Assembly: GCA_910589595.1 (NCBI GenBank)
Contig: CAJUTM010000002.1
Span: forward strand, 1-64,000
Direction of reading: 5' to 3'
Source: an uncultured Eubacterium sp.
GTDB lineage: Bacteria > Bacillota > Clostridia > Lachnospirales > Lachnospiraceae
DNA: 64,000 nt
The position numbers and the translations under genes were made by a program. This document shows positions 14,915 to 21,796 of this stretch, piece after piece. The notes beneath the pieces are model-generated. The model had not been told where the DNA came from, made no database searches, and worked only from the letters and a program-made list of their open reading frames with translations. Each line of letters starts with the position of its first letter. Within the stretch, counting starts at the first letter, position 1.

Positions 14915-15334
14915 ATGGGCAGAATACTATTGATAGAATTTACAGATGATGATAAACAGGAGTTTGAGGAAATAATCGCATATTTGAAACGCTTTCCTCA
15001 TTTTGAAAAGATGTCATTCAGTAATGAAAACATCATATCATTTCCCGGTTTGGAAATCAGTCCTGAACAAAGGACGGTTTATTGTAATTGCAAGAAAGTC
15101 CATCTGACCACAAAGGAATTTGATATTCTCTGTCTGCTTGCTATAAATAAAGGCCAGGTATTGACTTATGAACAGATTTATCAGTGTGTATGGGGTGGTT
15201 TTCCCTCTGGTGAGGTAAATAACACAATTGGTTATCATGTCCGTAATCTGCGAAAAAAACTCAGTAAAGTGCCATCGTTTTCCGTCCAATGTACCAGAGA
15301 AGTGGGATACTGCTTTGAAATTCAATCAGAATAA
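14915..15334 (+). CDS. Orphan winged-helix regulator (OmpR/PhoB DNA-binding domain)
   Basis: A 139-residue protein. Residues ~45-139 form an OmpR/PhoB-type winged helix: LEISPEQRTVYCNCKKVHLT, KEFDILCLLAINKGQVLTYE, then NTIGYHVRNLRKKL and REVGYCF. The N-terminal ~45 residues (MGRILLIEFTDDDKQEFEEI) are too short for a receiver domain and lack its Asp, so no phosphorelay control is expected. The start is ATG 14915 after AGCAGGTGG; an upstream in-frame ATG at 14861 would translate the terminator. It sits just beyond the array terminator and before its own terminator at 15338. It could regulate the array, which is inference from position. Confidence 0.82.
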   Translation: MGRILLIEFTDDDKQEFEEIIAYLKRFPHFEKMSFSNENIISFPGLEISPEQRTVYCNCKKVHLTTKEFDILCLLAINKGQVLTYEQIYQCVWGGFPSGEVNNTIGYHVRNLRKKLSKVPSFSVQCTREVGYCFEIQSE

Positions 15335-15337
15335 TGG

Positions 15338-15366
15338 CAGTCTGGGTAAAACCAGGCTGTTTTTTT
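15338..15366 (+). terminator. Intrinsic terminator after the winged-helix gene
   Basis: CAGTCTGG pairs with CCAGGCTG (8 bp, one G-U) around GTAAAA, followed by seven T. It begins 4 bases after the stop codon. Confidence 0.9.
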
Positions 15367-15573
15367 GTCTAAACTTGCGATATTCCTCGTCAAAATCTCG
15401 GTATATCCTCGGTGTTTCCTCGTTTTTATCTAATATAATTCCCTTATCTACAAAATTTGATGGGGAAAGTACAAGGAATATGTTATACGGTTCTTTTCCC
15501 GGAAAGGGAATGATGTGAAGCTGGAACCGTTGCATTGGAAACGGTGCAAAAAACGATACAGACAAAAGAATAA

Positions 15574-15756
15574 CATTCTTCTACATACCATAGTCCTCAA
15601 GGGGATTGTGGTATTTTCCCTTACCCGTCGGAGCATGTGGTAGAGGATGGGGCAGGAAATAAAGTAGTTTCCTGCCCTACAGAGCAGGAGGCAGTGGAGT
15701 ATATTGAAGAAGTATTGGAGGGGGAGGCAATGAGAACGGAAGAACCGTTCTCATAA
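15574..15756 (+). pseudogene. Remnant coding fragment, no start codon
   Basis: A frame open from 15574 to TAA 15754-15756 reads as plausible protein (GDCGIFPYPSEHVVEDG, then CPTEQEAVEYIEEVLEGEA) but has no ATG or ribosome binding site at its beginning; a GTG at 15634 is possible. It is probably the 3' end of a gene from a mobile element. The rest of 15367-15812 holds no other convincing gene, only the hairpin at 15758. Confidence 0.4.
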
Positions 15757-15757
15757 A

Positions 15758-15782
15758 AAGAATGCTATAAATCAGCATTCTT
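15758..15782 (+). repeat. Hairpin upstream of the MazF-like gene
   Basis: AAGAATGCT pairs with AGCATTCTT around an ATAAATC-centred loop. It has no T-run beyond TT. It may be a weak terminator of the preceding fragment or a leader structure for the downstream gene. Confidence 0.45.
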
Positions 15783-15812
15783 CCAATAATGATATTTTGG
15801 GAGGAATTAGCA

Positions 15813-16166
15813 GTGAAGATTAAAAGAGGCGACATTATCATTGTGGATTTGGGGCAGCATGAAACATCAGTCCAATCGGGAATCCGGCCTTGTGTCGTAA
15901 TCAGCAACAACATGGCAAATAAGCACAGCCAAGTTATCACGGTTGTGCCGCTTACCTCAAAGATACACAAAAAAGAATACCTGCCAACCCATGTGTTTCT
16001 GAATGGGTATAGGAATACCGGGCTGCACCGCCACGGCCTTGCCCTGTGCGAACAGATTACTTCCGTTGCCTATTCGGATATTATGGAAGTAGCCGGCAGG
16101 GTAAGTAAAAGAAAACTGGCGGAGATTGGCCATGCGGTAAAGGTGCAGTGCGGGCTTGCGGCATGA
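15813..16166 (+). CDS. MazF/PemK-like endoribonuclease-fold protein
   Basis: A 117-residue protein with the MazF/PemK pattern: N-terminal VKIKRGDIIIVDLG, then GIRPCVVISNN, ITVVPLTSKIHKKEYLPTHV and CEQITSV. In this family the Arg of GxRP and the Thr/Ser of VxPLTS are part of the RNA-cleavage site. The start is GTG 15813 after GGGAGGAATTAG; the in-frame ATG 15789 has no site. No MazE-like antitoxin gene lies upstream. The next gene is a small element-type protein, so the gene is either a solitary toxin on a mobile-element remnant or has an unusual partner. Toxicity is inferred from the family only. Confidence 0.78.
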   Translation: MKIKRGDIIIVDLGQHETSVQSGIRPCVVISNNMANKHSQVITVVPLTSKIHKKEYLPTHVFLNGYRNTGLHRHGLALCEQITSVAYSDIMEVAGRVSKRKLAEIGHAVKVQCGLAA

Positions 16167-16178
16167 GAACGGGCAGCA

Positions 16179-16246
16179 AGTGTATAAGAAGCTCTAAAAT
16201 CAATGATGCACATATGGGCATATCGCCAAAGAGTTTCTTATACACT
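16179..16246 (+). repeat. 17-bp inverted repeat between the MazF-like gene and the next gene
   Basis: AGTGTATAAGAAGCTCT (16179-16195) and AGAGTTTCTTATACACT (16230-16246) pair with one mismatch around a 34-base loop. The second arm ends 17 bases before the ATG at 16264. It could be an operator, an RNA cleavage or control structure, or an end of a small mobile element. There is no T-run. Confidence 0.6.
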
Positions 16247-16263
16247 GACGAAAGGAGCAGGGA

Positions 16264-16512
16264 ATGACAGCAGAGGAATACAGGGCATTGCTGGCTGTGG
16301 ATTTTGAAGATGTGGAGTCCGGCGGCCTTACGGATATATCGAAACTTAGGATAGACAAAGGGCTGCCGTTGGAAAAACGCAGGCAGCAGTATCTCAGGCA
16401 GGTGGGAAACCCTTATCTTGTCCGGGTAGGCGGCATGAAAGTAAAAGTAAGGTTTACAGAGGGCGGAGGTTCGATGGAGGAGGCATTTGAAAATATGCTC
16501 TTATCCGTATAG
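16264..16512 (+). CDS. Small mobile-element-associated protein (DUF6870-like)
   Basis: An 82-residue protein (MTAEEYRALLAVDFEDVESG) with KLRIDKGLPLEKRRQQYLRQ and NPYLVRVGGMKVKVRF. I recall this pattern from small conserved proteins of Firmicutes integrative elements, labelled DUF6870; that label is from memory. Start ATG 16264 follows AAAGGAG. It has no known activity. Its position after a MazF-like gene and before an integrase remnant supports an origin in an integrated element. Confidence 0.55.
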   Translation: MTAEEYRALLAVDFEDVESGGLTDISKLRIDKGLPLEKRRQQYLRQVGNPYLVRVGGMKVKVRFTEGGGSMEEAFENMLLSV

Positions 16513-16607
16513 AAAAATAGAAAAATAAATTGAAAAAAGCAGCGGACAAACGGAAAGAGGCGTGTTAAAATAGTTTCAGGACTAAATTCAATGCGGCTCT
16601 TTCTATT

Positions 16608-16657
16608 ACATAGAAGATTTTACTTCGTTATCTTCTGATAATTCAAATTATCTATGT
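16608..16657. repeat. Cruciform-like three-stem inverted repeat
   Basis: ACATAG (16608-16613) pairs with CTATGT (16652-16657) and encloses two further hairpins, AGAAGAT/ATCTTCT and GATAATT/AATTATC. It is non-coding and lies ~80 bases before the integrase remnant, so it may be a recombination or transfer structure of the lost element. The rest of 16513-16737 shows nothing else. Confidence 0.45.
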
Positions 16658-16737
16658 GACCCGTCCCCAGCAGCGTAGACACCTAAAACGAAAGGATTCT
16701 ATCCGATTCTTAATTATTTCTGGTTTTTCTCACTTTG

Positions 16738-16827
16738 AAAGTGTATAGCCATGTGGATGATAAGCGTATGCGGGATGAGATTGAAAAGTTTGATGAAAAG
16801 CGGAGCAAGGACAGCCGGGTATCCTAG
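16738..16827 (+). pseudogene. C-terminal remnant of a tyrosine recombinase (integrase)
   Basis: The frame reads KVYSHVDDKRMRDEIEKFDE and ends at TAG 16825. The Tyr-Ser-His-Val block is the usual surrounding of the catalytic tyrosine in phage-type integrases, followed by a typical charged tail. The upstream domains are absent. It marks an excised or decayed integrative element. The ~325 bases after it up to the promoter at 17152 are AT-rich and hold no gene; an attachment site could lie there but no repeat proves it. Confidence 0.6.
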
Positions 16828-17151
16828 CCCGGAACATCGTACACAAAAAATATTACAAATTTATACTACACAAAATCAATGAAAAAATATGAGATTTTAT
16901 GAAGAGATAAGCGTCTAAATCACATCTTGAACATCTTAGAAATCCAGTAATTGCAAGGTTTTAACAACTTTCGCAAAGACACTCTAACTTTCTAAATCTT
17001 ACAACTTTGTAAGTGGTTGGAGGGAGGGGAAAAAGCTTGTTTTTTCTTTTTATTTGTAAAGGTGAGAAGATACAAGATGATGTGACTTAAAAAGTCGGTA
17101 GTGTATACTATGTTTGTATGCTTCTGTTTTTTTGTTAGCGTAAAACTTTTG

Positions 17152-17180
17152 TTGTACTTCCAGCAGTAAAAAGGTATAAT
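17152..17180 (+). promoter_or_regulatory. SigA-type promoter of the PIN-domain gene
   Basis: TTGTAC (17152-17157), 17-base spacer, TATAAT (17175-17180), 42 bases before the start codon. Confidence 0.7.
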
Positions 17181-17222
17181 AAGAGTAAGCAGAGCAGTTT
17201 ATAAACGGAACGGAGGTGTCAG

Positions 17223-17708
17223 ATGAAAAGACTGAAAGTATATTTGGATACTTCGGTGGTCAGTTATTTGCATCAGGAGGATGCTCCGGAAAAAATGCAG
17301 GATACATTGTCACTTTGGGAATTGTTCAAACAAGGCGTATATGAAGTTTATGTGTCAGATATTGTTTTTAGGGAGATTGATAGGTGCAGTGAGGAGAAGT
17401 TGAATATTCTTTTGGACTATCTGGACCAGATTGAATATCATGAGTTGGAAACGGATAGCAATACCATTGAACTTGCTGGAAAGTTTATAGATTTTGGCAT
17501 ACTAAAGAAAAAAAGTTTTGATGATTGTCAGCATATAGCGGTTGCAATTCTTGCAGGGTGCGATGTTATTATTTCGTGGAATTTTAAACATATTGTCAAT
17601 GTAAAGACAGTGAAGGGTGTAAAAGTAATCACAACTCTTGAAGGATATAAGGATTTGCTGATTTATCCACCCTCTGTTTTGCTGGAAGAAGGTGATGATG
17701 ATGAGTGA
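17223..17708 (+). CDS. PIN-domain protein (VapC-like putative ribonuclease)
   Basis: A 161-residue PIN-fold protein. The first acidic residue is in KVYLDTSVVSYL, the middle one in VSDIVFREID, and later ones in KSFDDCQHIAVAILAGCDVI and ISWNFKHIVN, the order seen in VapC-like Mg-dependent ribonucleases. The start is ATG 17223 with CGGAGGTG upstream. The 3' end overlaps a gene for a 57-residue charged protein by several bases, so this is probably a two-gene toxin-antitoxin module with the toxin first, opposite to the common vapBC order. Activity is not shown by sequence alone. Confidence 0.8.
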   Translation: MKRLKVYLDTSVVSYLHQEDAPEKMQDTLSLWELFKQGVYEVYVSDIVFREIDRCSEEKLNILLDYLDQIEYHELETDSNTIELAGKFIDFGILKKKSFDDCQHIAVAILAGCDVIISWNFKHIVNVKTVKGVKVITTLEGYKDLLIYPPSVLLEEGDDDE

Positions 17709-17874
17709 GCCGGTAGTAAGTGAAAGGTTTGATGTTGATGACATTCGAAAGATTCGGGAATATAATTCATTGAGGCATATTCAGATGACACCGGAGGAAA
17801 TTATTGCAGACACAAAAAAAGGGGCTGAAAGAATTAGGAAGATGCTTCAGGAACGCAAATGCGTGAAAGCATAA
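17701..17874 (+). CDS. Small partner of the PIN protein, putative antitoxin
   Basis: A 57-residue charged protein (MSEPVVSERFDVDDIRKIRE, then MTPEEIIADTKKGAERIRKM). ATG 17701 is preferred over the overlapping ATGs at 17692, 17695 and 17698 because of GAAGGTGATG upstream. It overlaps the end of the PIN gene, implying coupled translation. The long C-terminal helix resembles the toxin-wrapping part of antitoxins, but no DNA-binding domain is evident. The role is inferred from context. Confidence 0.65.
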   Translation: MSEPVVSERFDVDDIRKIREYNSLRHIQMTPEEIIADTKKGAERIRKMLQERKCVKA

Positions 17875-17878
17875 TTTC

Positions 17879-17916
17879 AAAAAAGACATTTGCTGATTTA
17901 GTAAGTGTCTTTTTTT
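17879..17916 (+). terminator. Intrinsic terminator after the PIN module
   Basis: AAAAAAGACA pairs with TGTCTTTTTT, ending in seven T. It starts 5 bases after the stop codon and may work in both directions. Confidence 0.75.
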
Positions 17917-17977
17917 CATCCAAAAGAATTCCAAAAAGAAATAAAATCTATAACATCTCCCCCAACCTTACAATTCT

Positions 17978-18023
17978 GTCACCTAACAGTCACCTGTCCG
18001 TCATGTTGATTTGCTAGTATAAT
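17978..18023 (+). promoter_or_regulatory. ABC exporter promoter with three 11-bp-spaced direct repeats
   Basis: GTCACCT (17978), GTCACCT (17989) and GTCATGT (18000) recur at exactly 11-base intervals and cover the place of the -35 element. The -10 TATAAT is at 18018-18023, and no good -35 is present. This is the layout of activator-dependent promoters bound by OmpR/PhoB-type response regulators. No such full regulator gene is adjacent. Confidence 0.6.
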
Positions 18024-18070
18024 AGAGAACAGTATATGGAAATGCTTTAGAAATGGGAGGTAAATAATTT

Positions 18071-18754
18071 ATGAGTATTTTAAAGGTAGAGCATTTATCA
18101 AAAATCTACGGCAAAGGAGATAACGAGGTAGTGGCGCTCAATGATGTTTCCTTTTCGGTTGAGGAAGGAGAGTTTGTCGCCATTATCGGGTCGAGTGGCT
18201 CCGGAAAATCGACGCTTTTGCACATTCTCGGCGGTGTGGACAATCCGACGGCAGGAAAGGTGTATATGAACGGTCAGGATGTATACGCACAGAAAGAGGA
18301 GCAGCTGGCGATTTTCCGTCGGCGGCAGGTGGGAATTATATATCAGTTTTATAATTTAATTCCCATATTAAATGCCGAAGAAAATATGACGCTGCCGCTT
18401 CTTATGGATGGAAGAAAAGTAAATCGCCAGTATTTGCAGGAGCTTATTCGCATATTGAAACTGGATGGCAAAGAGAAACATCTGCCGAATCAGTTATCCG
18501 GCGGGCAGCAGCAGAGGGTTTCCATCGGACGTGCGCTCATGACTTCTCCGGCAGTCGTACTGGCTGATGAACCGACCGGAAACCTTGATTCGAAGAACAG
18601 TCAGGATATTATTGACTTGTTAAAACACTCCAACGAGCAATATGAACAGACACTTATTGTCATCACCCATGACGAAAAGGTAGCAATGCAGGCAGACCGT
18701 ATTATTACGATTGAAGATGGGACAATTGCCAGAGACGAGGTGAACCGCGGATGA
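18071..18754 (+). CDS. ABC transporter ATP-binding protein (MacB/LolD-like)
   Basis: A 227-residue ATPase. Walker A is GSSGSGKSTLL (~residue 40), the Q loop is in IIYQFYNLIP, the signature LSGGQQQRVSIGRAL, Walker B VVLADEPTGNLDS and the switch His in IVITHDE. It belongs to the group that pairs with FtsX-type permeases in peptide export or antimicrobial-peptide resistance. The start is ATG 18071 with GGGAGG. It overlaps the permease gene by 4 bases (ATGA), so the two are cotranslated. It is expressed from the repeat-containing promoter at 17978. Confidence 0.93.
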   Translation: MSILKVEHLSKIYGKGDNEVVALNDVSFSVEEGEFVAIIGSSGSGKSTLLHILGGVDNPTAGKVYMNGQDVYAQKEEQLAIFRRRQVGIIYQFYNLIPILNAEENMTLPLLMDGRKVNRQYLQELIRILKLDGKEKHLPNQLSGGQQQRVSIGRALMTSPAVVLADEPTGNLDSKNSQDIIDLLKHSNEQYEQTLIVITHDEKVAMQADRIITIEDGTIARDEVNRG

Positions 18755-21546
18755 ATATTTTTCAAAAGTTTACGCTGCGATCCCTGAAGCAGAACCGAAC
18801 CCGAACAATGGTAACTATTGTCGGCATTATTTTATCCGTTGCTATGATAACAGCGGTAACAACAACAGTAAGCAGTTTGCAGCAGTTTATGTTGGAAGAG
18901 ACAATACTGGATACCGGTTCATGGCATGTCTTAACGGAAGATATCAATGCCGCTGAATCAGAGAAGATTCAAAATCGGGAGGAAGTAGAAAATTATGCCG
19001 TTTTGAAAAATATAGGATATGCGAAACTGGATAAGTCGCGGAACAAGGAAAAACCATATCTCTATATTGCGGCTTATGCGGGAAATTTTGAAGAGCAGCT
19101 TTCGGTGACGGCCCTAGAAGGGAGGCTGCCACAGAACTCATCGGAGATTGCTTTGCCGACCAGTCTGGCAAGCAACGGCGGCGTCAGATATAAACTGGGA
19201 GAAACATTGTCCCTTTCCGTTGGAATCCGCAAAAGTGCAGAGCAGAAACTATTGTGGCAAAGTTATGCGGACGAGGAAACGATTGAGAAGGAGACATTTG
19301 TAGAACAGGGAAAAAAGGCATATCAGGTAGTTGGTTTTTATGAGAGTGCGACCATAGACGGCAATTCCTCAGCCGTAGGGTATCCGGCGCTGACGAAAGC
19401 GGATGATACGGAAAAGGACTTGGGAGAGAGACTTTATATAACGATGAAAGAGCCGGAAAAGGCGACGGAGTTTGCCAATCATTTGAAAGTAAAAGAGGAT
19501 TCCCGTTTTCATGTCTTACCTAACGTGCACAGCAACAAATATTATTTATTATATGCGGGATACTCCACTGGAAATAGTATTGATTCCGTATTGTCGGGTC
19601 TGATGTTGATTCTCATTGGCATTATTATGTTTGGCTCAATCTCCCTGATTGGAAATTCCTTTTCGATTTCCGTCAATGAGCGCAAGAAGCAGTTTGGCTT
19701 GTTATCTTCCATCGGGGCGACGAGAAAACAGTTAAAGAGAGGCGTGTTTTTTGAGGCCGTCGTTTTGAGCGCAATAGGGATTCCGCTCGGAATATTGGCA
19801 GGTATCGGCGGTATGACGGTAACGTTCCATGTTGTCGGCGAGTTATTTAAGTCCATGAGTTTTTCGGGAAGGGCAGGCGACCAGCAATTGCAGATGCATA
19901 TGGCGGCTGCGGGATGGGCTGTTTTATTAGCTGCCGGCATTGGTTTTCTTACTATTTTAATATCGGCGTATCTGCCGGCGCGGAAAGCGTTAAAGGTATC
20001 GGCGATTCAGACGATTCGCCAGACAGCCGATATCCGGATTCGTTCACGCCAGATAAAGACGTCCAGAATTACCGGACGGTTGTTCGGCATTGAGGGAGTA
20101 TTGGCGTCAAAAAACTTTAAGAGAAACCGGAGAAAATATCGGGCAACCGTATTCTCCCTGTTTATCAGCGTCGTACTCTTTATTTCGGCAACGAGTTTTT
20201 GTGATTATATGGCAAAAGGGCTGGATGTATTAGTGCAGGAATACGATTATGATATCTCTTACCGGATGGAAGAGTCACCGGCGGCGGAAAAGATTTACCG
20301 GAAGATGTCGCAGGTGAAAGGCGTAACAAAATCAGGATACTATTTTGATACGGTGGGCGGGGATATGCCGCTTTCGGTCATCGTACCGGATAAGAATATT
20401 AATGAGCAGTACCGCAAAGATGGGCTTTTGTCCGAGCCAATGGACGAAAAGCAGGAAAAAATAGTACCATCTGAATGGCAGATGGTCGACAATGTTTATA
20501 TTATGTTTGTGGAAGATAACGAGTACCGTCAGTATTTGAAGAGCCGGAATTTAAGGCCGGAAGAGTATATTAATGGAAAACAGTCGAAAGCCGTTATCGC
20601 AGATAAGATAACTGTGCCGGGCAAAGAGGGCTACGCGAAATATCATATATTGAGTACGAATCCTCAGGAAATCACTCTCTGTTATCCAAAGAAATTAGCG
20701 GATGGGTATGCGGTTGATACCGGCGTCAGAACGACGGGGAAGAATGGACAATTGCTTTACCGCATGGCGCAATATGAAACCGTTACCCAGAAAGCGGAAG
20801 ATGGAGAAGAGTATCAGTCGGAAGAGGAAATTAAAGGGTCTTCGACCTGGGTGGAGGCAGAGAAAGTTTATGATAAAAGAGTAACCTTATCTGGAACGAT
20901 AGTAGAGGAGGCTCCGTATGGAATACAGATTAATATGGGGATGGTAATCTGCTATCCGGAGAGTGCGATGGCAGAACTGTGCCCGAAGACAATAAAGAAA
21001 GAATGGGTAATGTCGTTTAACAGCGCCAATGCGGCGACGACATATACGGAGATGAGTGATTTGCTGGCGGAAAACGGCCAGACAACAGAGGGCCTGAATA
21101 ATATCGCTGACCAGATACAGGCTTCCCGCTCGCTGCTTATTGTTATGAGAATCTTTTCCTATGGTTTTATTATACTGATTTCACTGATTGCCATGGCTAA
21201 TGTATTCAATACGATTTCCACGAATATCTCCTTGCGGAAGCGGGAATTTGCCATCTTGCAGTCGATAGGAATGACAAAGCGGAGTTTTCACAGGATGATG
21301 AACTATGAGTGCATTTTGTACGGGTGCAAGGGCTTAATCTTTGGCCTGCCTGTGGCGGTTGCCGTCACTTATTTCATCTACCGGACGATGAATGGCGGAG
21401 TTGTGATTTCTTTCTATATTCCGTGGTACAGCGTGGGAATTGCCGTTGTCAGCGTTTTTGTAGTCGTATTTGCCACAATGCTTTATGCAACCCGTAAACT
21501 GAGAAAAGATGATGTCGTGGAGACGCTGAAAAATGAGAATTTTTAA
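18751..21546 (+). CDS. FtsX-type ABC transporter permease, long two-domain form
   Basis: A 931-residue membrane protein. Residues ~1-45 hold the first membrane helix. A large outside domain follows, then the first FtsX unit near residues 280-410 (GLMLILIGIIMFGSISLIGN, RKKQFGLLSSIGATRKQLKR). A second outside domain runs ~470-790, and the second FtsX unit is near 795-920 (ALLIVMR-like start, ISLRKREFAILQSIGMTKRS). The two extracytoplasmic domains and the length match the permeases of bacitracin/lantibiotic-type exporters in Firmicutes. It forms a complex with the ATPase encoded just upstream. The substrate is unknown. Confidence 0.9.
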   Translation: MNIFQKFTLRSLKQNRTRTMVTIVGIILSVAMITAVTTTVSSLQQFMLEETILDTGSWHVLTEDINAAESEKIQNREEVENYAVLKNIGYAKLDKSRNKEKPYLYIAAYAGNFEEQLSVTALEGRLPQNSSEIALPTSLASNGGVRYKLGETLSLSVGIRKSAEQKLLWQSYADEETIEKETFVEQGKKAYQVVGFYESATIDGNSSAVGYPALTKADDTEKDLGERLYITMKEPEKATEFANHLKVKEDSRFHVLPNVHSNKYYLLYAGYSTGNSIDSVLSGLMLILIGIIMFGSISLIGNSFSISVNERKKQFGLLSSIGATRKQLKRGVFFEAVVLSAIGIPLGILAGIGGMTVTFHVVGELFKSMSFSGRAGDQQLQMHMAAAGWAVLLAAGIGFLTILISAYLPARKALKVSAIQTIRQTADIRIRSRQIKTSRITGRLFGIEGVLASKNFKRNRRKYRATVFSLFISVVLFISATSFCDYMAKGLDVLVQEYDYDISYRMEESPAAEKIYRKMSQVKGVTKSGYYFDTVGGDMPLSVIVPDKNINEQYRKDGLLSEPMDEKQEKIVPSEWQMVDNVYIMFVEDNEYRQYLKSRNLRPEEYINGKQSKAVIADKITVPGKEGYAKYHILSTNPQEITLCYPKKLADGYAVDTGVRTTGKNGQLLYRMAQYETVTQKAEDGEEYQSEEEIKGSSTWVEAEKVYDKRVTLSGTIVEEAPYGIQINMGMVICYPESAMAELCPKTIKKEWVMSFNSANAATTYTEMSDLLAENGQTTEGLNNIADQIQASRSLLIVMRIFSYGFIILISLIAMANVFNTISTNISLRKREFAILQSIGMTKRSFHRMMNYECILYGCKGLIFGLPVAVAVTYFIYRTMNGGVVISFYIPWYSVGIAVVSVFVVVFATMLYATRKLRKDDVVETLKNENF

Positions 21547-21550
21547 TGGC

Positions 21551-21579
21551 TTGTCAAAACGAAGCAATCGTGCTAAGAT
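21551..21579 (+). promoter_or_regulatory. SigA-type promoter of the riboflavin operon
   Basis: TTGTCA (21551-21556), 17-base spacer, TAAGAT (21574-21579), placing the transcript start a few bases before the FMN riboswitch. Confidence 0.7.
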
Positions 21580-21595
21580 AGAGAACAGAGAGACA

Positions 21596-21710
21596 ATCTT
21601 CGGGGCGAGGTGAAATTCCTCACCGGCGGTACAGCCCGCGAGCGGTTTTTATAAACTGCTGATTTGGTGTGATTCCAAAGCCGACAGTATAGTCTGGATG
21701 ATAGAAGATT
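21596..21710 (+). ncRNA. FMN riboswitch (RFN element)
   Basis: The conserved blocks are present in order: ATCTTCGGGGC, then GGTGAAATTCC, CACCGGCGGT, AGCCCGCGAGC, a variable arm, GATTTGGTGTGATTCCAAAGC, CCGACAGT, and AGTCTGGATG with the closing strand AGAAGAT. The element binds FMN and precedes the terminator at 21734 and ribD. It should reduce transcription of the rib operon when FMN is plentiful. Confidence 0.97.
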
Positions 21711-21733
21711 TGTTGTTTTTATAATGCGAGTTT

Positions 21734-21767
21734 ATGCCCCGGGTATTTTGCTGCTTGGGGCATTTTA
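21734..21767 (+). terminator. Riboswitch-controlled terminator before ribD
   Basis: ATGCCCC (21734-21740) pairs with GGGGCAT (21757-21763), followed by TTTTATAT. It lies between the FMN aptamer and ribD, as expected for the expression platform. Confidence 0.85.
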
Positions 21768-21796
21768 TATGTCTCCGGCGAAAAGGAGTATTCTTT

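Noticed and set aside
21734..21796. Earlier in-frame start for ribD at 21734
   Set aside because: It lies in the terminator stem of the FMN riboswitch and has no ribosome binding site.
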